Below are positions 61,199-64,000 of a stretch of 64,000 nucleotides of DNA, one piece after another. Below the pieces are notes generated by a model. It saw only the letters and a program-made list of their open reading frames with translations. It ran no database searches and was not told the origin of the DNA. Location of the stretch: positions 248,001 through 312,000 of the forward strand of contig CAWGTT010000010.1 of assembly GCA_963825645.1 (NCBI GenBank), written 5' to 3'. The stretch's first letter is position 1. Each line of letters starts with the position of its first letter. The stretch comes from JADJPO01 sp963825645. GTDB lineage: Bacteria; Actinomycetota; Actinomycetes; Actinomycetales; Kineosporiaceae. The position numbers were made by a program, and so were the translations under genes.

Positions 61199-64000
61199 TC
61201 AGTCGTCACGCAGAAGCTCGGTGGGCTGAAGAGCGGCGACGAGCCGAAAGCCGAAGGCCGCGAACGCGATGGTGGCGATCAGGACCAGGCCGACCGGCAG
61301 TGCCAGAACGGCGAGGGGGAGGGCGTAGTTGGGGTCGAGGACGAAGAGCGGTCGCAGCACCGCCACGAAGTAGTAGCCCATCGCGGCGCCGACAGCGAGA
61401 CCCGCCAGGGTGCCGGCGGCGGCGACGGTGGCTGCCTCGGCCGTGATGAGACCTCCCACGGCGCGGGGCGGCAGCCCCTGGGCCCGCAACGTGACGTACT
61501 CCCGTCGCCGCTGCAGGAGCAGGCCGAAGACGAAGATCGCGATGGTGACACACGCCATGGCGAGAGCGAACGAGGAGTCGAGCGCAACCAGGCCGGCGAT
61601 GTTGAGGGCGGCCAGACTGGACTGGTCGCGGTCCAGGGTGGTGGCCCGGGTATCGATCTGCAGATGGCCCGATGCCCCTGGACCGGAGCGCAGCTCCTCG
61701 ACGGCACGTTGCAGGTCGGCGCGGGTCTCGCCGCCCGCCGTGGCGAGGAAGAAGTCGGGCACCTTGCCGGGAACCGCTGCCGTGTGCCGGTCCAGGCTCA
61801 TCACGGCGTCCGCGCCGTCGGGGAACCCGGGCAGCCGCTCGTAGAGCCCGGCGATGGTGAGGTCGACCTCGACCTGGTCGGGGGTGGCTCTGGCCAGCAG
61901 CAGGTGCAGGGTGTCCCCTGGTCGGGCCTTGAGGAACTCCGCCATGTCTCGGCTGACCAGGACCGCGTCGGGCTCGGCGCGCAGGGCCCGGATGTCCCGG
62001 GCGACGGCGGCATCGACCGGTGCCACCTCCGCGTAGCCGTCCGGGTCGAGGGCGGCGAGGTTGGCCGGGTCCGAGGTGCGGGCACTGCGCAGGATGACGT
62101 TGCTCAGGCCGTAGACGACCGGTGCGCTCCGGGTGACCGACGGCGTGAGGAACAGCGACGCGTCGCCGGCCGAGTAGGTGCGGCCGGCTGTGGGGCTCGG
62201 CGTGATCTTGATGTCCGCGCCGGTGGCGTAGCGGGCGTCGTCCACCTTCGCGGCGTCGTAGGAGGCAGTGAACACGGCGAGGCTGGTGGCGAGGCCGACC
62301 ACGAGGGCCGCGACCACGGCCCCGTTGCTGATCGCCCATGGCCGCCGACCGATGCTGCGCCGGAAGAGGGCGGGTGCCGCCCGGCCCAGCCGAGCGGAGG
62401 AGGCGGGCCGGGTACGGTGCAGCGTGGACCCGATGACGCGGGCCGCGACCAGGCTTCCGGTGATCCACACCGTCACGGGCAGCACGAGCAGGGCGAGGTT
62501 GAGCTCCACGGAACGACCGAAGTAGACCGAGCCCGGCGCACCCTCGAACGCGTTCGCCCGCACCGCCCACCAGGTTCCGCCGATCACGACGACGAGGCCG
62601 ACGAGGTCGAGCCGGGTGCGCAGCCACAGCGGGCGTCGGGTGGTCAGCTGAGCGCGGTCCTCGTTGATCTCGCGGTCGATCGAGCGCCGTCCGGTGAGGT
62701 ATAGGGCCAGGCCGGTGGCGGCGAAGCCGCTCGATGAGCCGATGAGCGCGGACGCGGCCAGGCTCGCGGCACTGGCGCGCTCGAGCGCATCCCGGCCGAG
62801 GATCGCGGCGGCCATCAGGTAACCGACGCTCATGCCCAGCAGCGACCCTGTGGCGGTCAGCAGCGCCGTCCGGGCCGTGAGCATCCGCACAAGGTGACTG
62901 CGGCCGGCGCCGCGGATGCGCAGGGTGGCCTGCTCGCGACGTTGGGCCTCGGCGAGCACGTTGCCGGCGTAGGCCGCGAGCATCGCGGCGAGCAACCCGC
63001 CGGGGACCCCGAGGAACACGAAGAGCCGCTTGGCCACCGCGGCGTCGGCCGCGGCGACCGAGAGGGTGTTGGTGATGTTGTCCAGGACGAAGTCCTGGTG
63101 GTCGGCGACCGCGGTGACGTCCGCCGCGATCCGCCGGGTCTGTACCAGCGCGCTGGCCGGGTCGGCATCGAGCAGCTCACGCTCCACCGTGACGTCGATC
63201 TCTCGCAGCACAGGGTTCTTCAGCCGCCCGGACCCATCGGCGGCGGCGCGCTCATAGGCGGGCAGAACGCTCGCGGCGAAGTCGGCCGGCGAGAGGATGA
63301 CGGCGTACGGGGTGTAGATGAACGTCTCCAGGTCGCCCCCTCGGCGACTGGAGAACAGCGACCGCGAGCGGGACAGGTCCGCCGTGCCGGTGATCGGGCG
63401 TTCGATGCTCGAGCCGTCGGGCAACCGCACTGTGACGACATCACCGCGGGCGACACCGAGTCTGGCGGCGGCCTCGGCGCTGAGCACCGCACCGTCCGCG
63501 GTGAGGGTGCCGTCGACGATGACGATGGTCTCGTCGGGGTCGGCGTAGCCGTCGTCGAACCCGAAGACCTTGGCCGCTCCGGGCGCCGTCCTACCCTGGG
63601 CGCTCACGGCGTCGACGCCGAGGTCGGCGATGGACAGCTGGCTGGCGCGGGCGACACCGGGTACGGCGGCGATTCGGCTGGCCAGCTCATCGAGTCCCAC
63701 GGACGACGCCTGGTTGGCGGGAGTCGGGGTCAGCGACTCCCGGCTCGAGTGCGAGGTCGCGACCGAGGTGTCGTCCACGGTCGTGGCCGAGGCCGCATCG
63801 ACGAGGTAGGTGAGCCGCCGGGTGCCGCCAGGTTCGAGTGCGCCGAGGTTGTATCCGGCGCGGGCAGGGCCCTGGGCGAACGGGTTGCCGGAGACGGCGG
63901 GGACGATCTGGCCGTCGATCCGGGCCGAGCCTGCGACGAACTCCAGACCGGACGCCGGCACGGAGCGGACGGTCACATCGTGGGCCGTTGTCCGGCCGCG
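61199..64000 (-). CDS. FtsX/MacB-type ABC permease with N-terminal extracytoplasmic repeat domain, truncated
   Basis: Runs off the right end; at least 930 residues are present. The visible N-terminal part (about 60 residues: LEFVAGSARIDGQIVPAVSG, LGALEPGGTRRLTYLVDAAS) looks like a DUF11-type Ig-like repeat; it is followed by a periplasmic-domain-like region, a four-helix FtsX domain in the middle and a second at the C-terminus (RREYVTLRAQGLPPRAVGGL). It is probably a large efflux or lipoprotein-release-type permease, needing an ATPase encoded beyond the window. Confidence 0.88.
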   Translation of the reverse strand, partial: RGRTTAHDVTVRSVPASGLEFVAGSARIDGQIVPAVSGNPFAQGPARAGYNLGALEPGGTRRLTYLVDAASATTVDDTSVATSHSSRESLTPTPANQASSVGLDELASRIAAVPGVARASQLSIADLGVDAVSAQGRTAPGAAKVFGFDDGYADPDETIVIVDGTLTADGAVLSAEAAARLGVARGDVVTVRLPDGSSIERPITGTADLSRSRSLFSSRRGGDLETFIYTPYAVILSPADFAASVLPAYERAAADGSGRLKNPVLREIDVTVERELLDADPASALVQTRRIAADVTAVADHQDFVLDNITNTLSVAAADAAVAKRLFVFLGVPGGLLAAMLAAYAGNVLAEAQRREQATLRIRGAGRSHLVRMLTARTALLTATGSLLGMSVGYLMAAAILGRDALERASAASLAASALIGSSSGFAATGLALYLTGRRSIDREINEDRAQLTTRRPLWLRTRLDLVGLVVVIGGTWWAVRANAFEGAPGSVYFGRSVELNLALLVLPVTVWITGSLVAARVIGSTLHRTRPASSARLGRAAPALFRRSIGRRPWAISNGAVVAALVVGLATSLAVFTASYDAAKVDDARYATGADIKITPSPTAGRTYSAGDASLFLTPSVTRSAPVVYGLSNVILRSARTSDPANLAALDPDGYAEVAPVDAAVARDIRALRAEPDAVLVSRDMAEFLKARPGDTLHLLLARATPDQVEVDLTIAGLYERLPGFPDGADAVMSLDRHTAAVPGKVPDFFLATAGGETRADLQRAVEELRSGPGASGHLQIDTRATTLDRDQSSLAALNIAGLVALDSSFALAMACVTIAIFVFGLLLQRRREYVTLRAQGLPPRAVGGLITAEAATVAAAGTLAGLAVGAAMGYYFVAVLRPLFVLDPNYALPLAVLALPVGLVLIATIAFAAFGFRLVAALQPTELLRDD

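Noticed and set aside
61133..62704. Long plus-strand frame opposite the FtsX-type permease
   Set aside because: It is the antisense shadow of a gene with clear domains; high GC keeps the opposite frames open. Its sequence is low-complexity Gly/Arg/Asp.

Overview
The window is high-GC actinobacterial (Actinomycetota) DNA. The evidence is the conserved block fhaA-fhaB-pstP-rodA-pbpA-pknA-pknB next to pabA, a DUF881 gene, crgA, a rhomboid gene and ppiA; frequent GTG starts with ATGA/GTGA overlaps; a mycothiol-type DinB-fold enzyme; and a gram-positive Tad locus. It cannot be placed below phylum with confidence. The FHA/kinase/crgA neighbourhood usually lies near the chromosome origin, but dnaA and gyrAB are not in view.

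Layout. 0-3.4 kb (minus strand): a two-component system (response regulator cut by the window edge, histidine kinase) translationally coupled to an ABC-2 exporter. 3.6-7.1 kb: an ethanolamine-permease-like transporter and a class B penicillin-binding protein with an NTF2-like domain. 7.1-13.0 kb: a stretch of gene remnants ending at tRNA-Leu(CAG). It holds a Crp-type HTH fragment, a methyltransferase with several frame changes, the tail of a short-chain dehydrogenase, a DUF6788-like fragment, a broken LuxR-type ATPase, a broken phage-type HTH gene, an intact excisionase and a broken tyrosine integrase. Two small intact genes (a PGPGW membrane protein and a VOC protein) sit among them.

13.4-24.7 kb is the cell-division, elongation and Ser/Thr phosphorylation cluster. 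FhaA and FhaB read phosphothreonine signals, PstP removes them, RodA and PbpA build septal or side-wall peptidoglycan, PknA and PknB are the kinases, and CrgA recruits divisome parts. pbpA appears to carry a one-base loss in a G run that alters its last residues. 25.5-31.3 kb is a five-gene peptide ABC importer with a strong hairpin between the binding protein and the permeases. A rhomboid protease, a cyclophilin and a coiled, membrane-anchored protein follow.

34.6-43.9 kb is a compact Tad/Flp-pilus locus: a SAF-domain protein, a CpaE-like protein with a degenerate P-loop, CpaF, TadB, TadC, three small pilin-like proteins sharing the same G|SxSxE cleavage motif, and a 1,076-residue membrane protein with two LysM domains and a BTAD-type regulator domain. 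A sigma-region-4-like regulator is convergent with it. No prepilin peptidase is present in the window. I regard this as the most interesting system here.

45-64 kb is mixed chromosomal material: a YwiC-like protein, an M3 oligopeptidase, glmS, an NAD-binding epimerase divergent from a TetR regulator with palindromic operators between them, an MFS transporter, an AccD-AccA-type fused carboxyltransferase, a ThDP enzyme, a mycothiol-dependent isomerase-type protein, a secreted beta-propeller, a GAF-GAF-PAS protein without an output domain, and a large FtsX-type permease cut by the window end. Long perfect hairpins mark several gene ends, and two of them look like members of one dispersed palindrome family.
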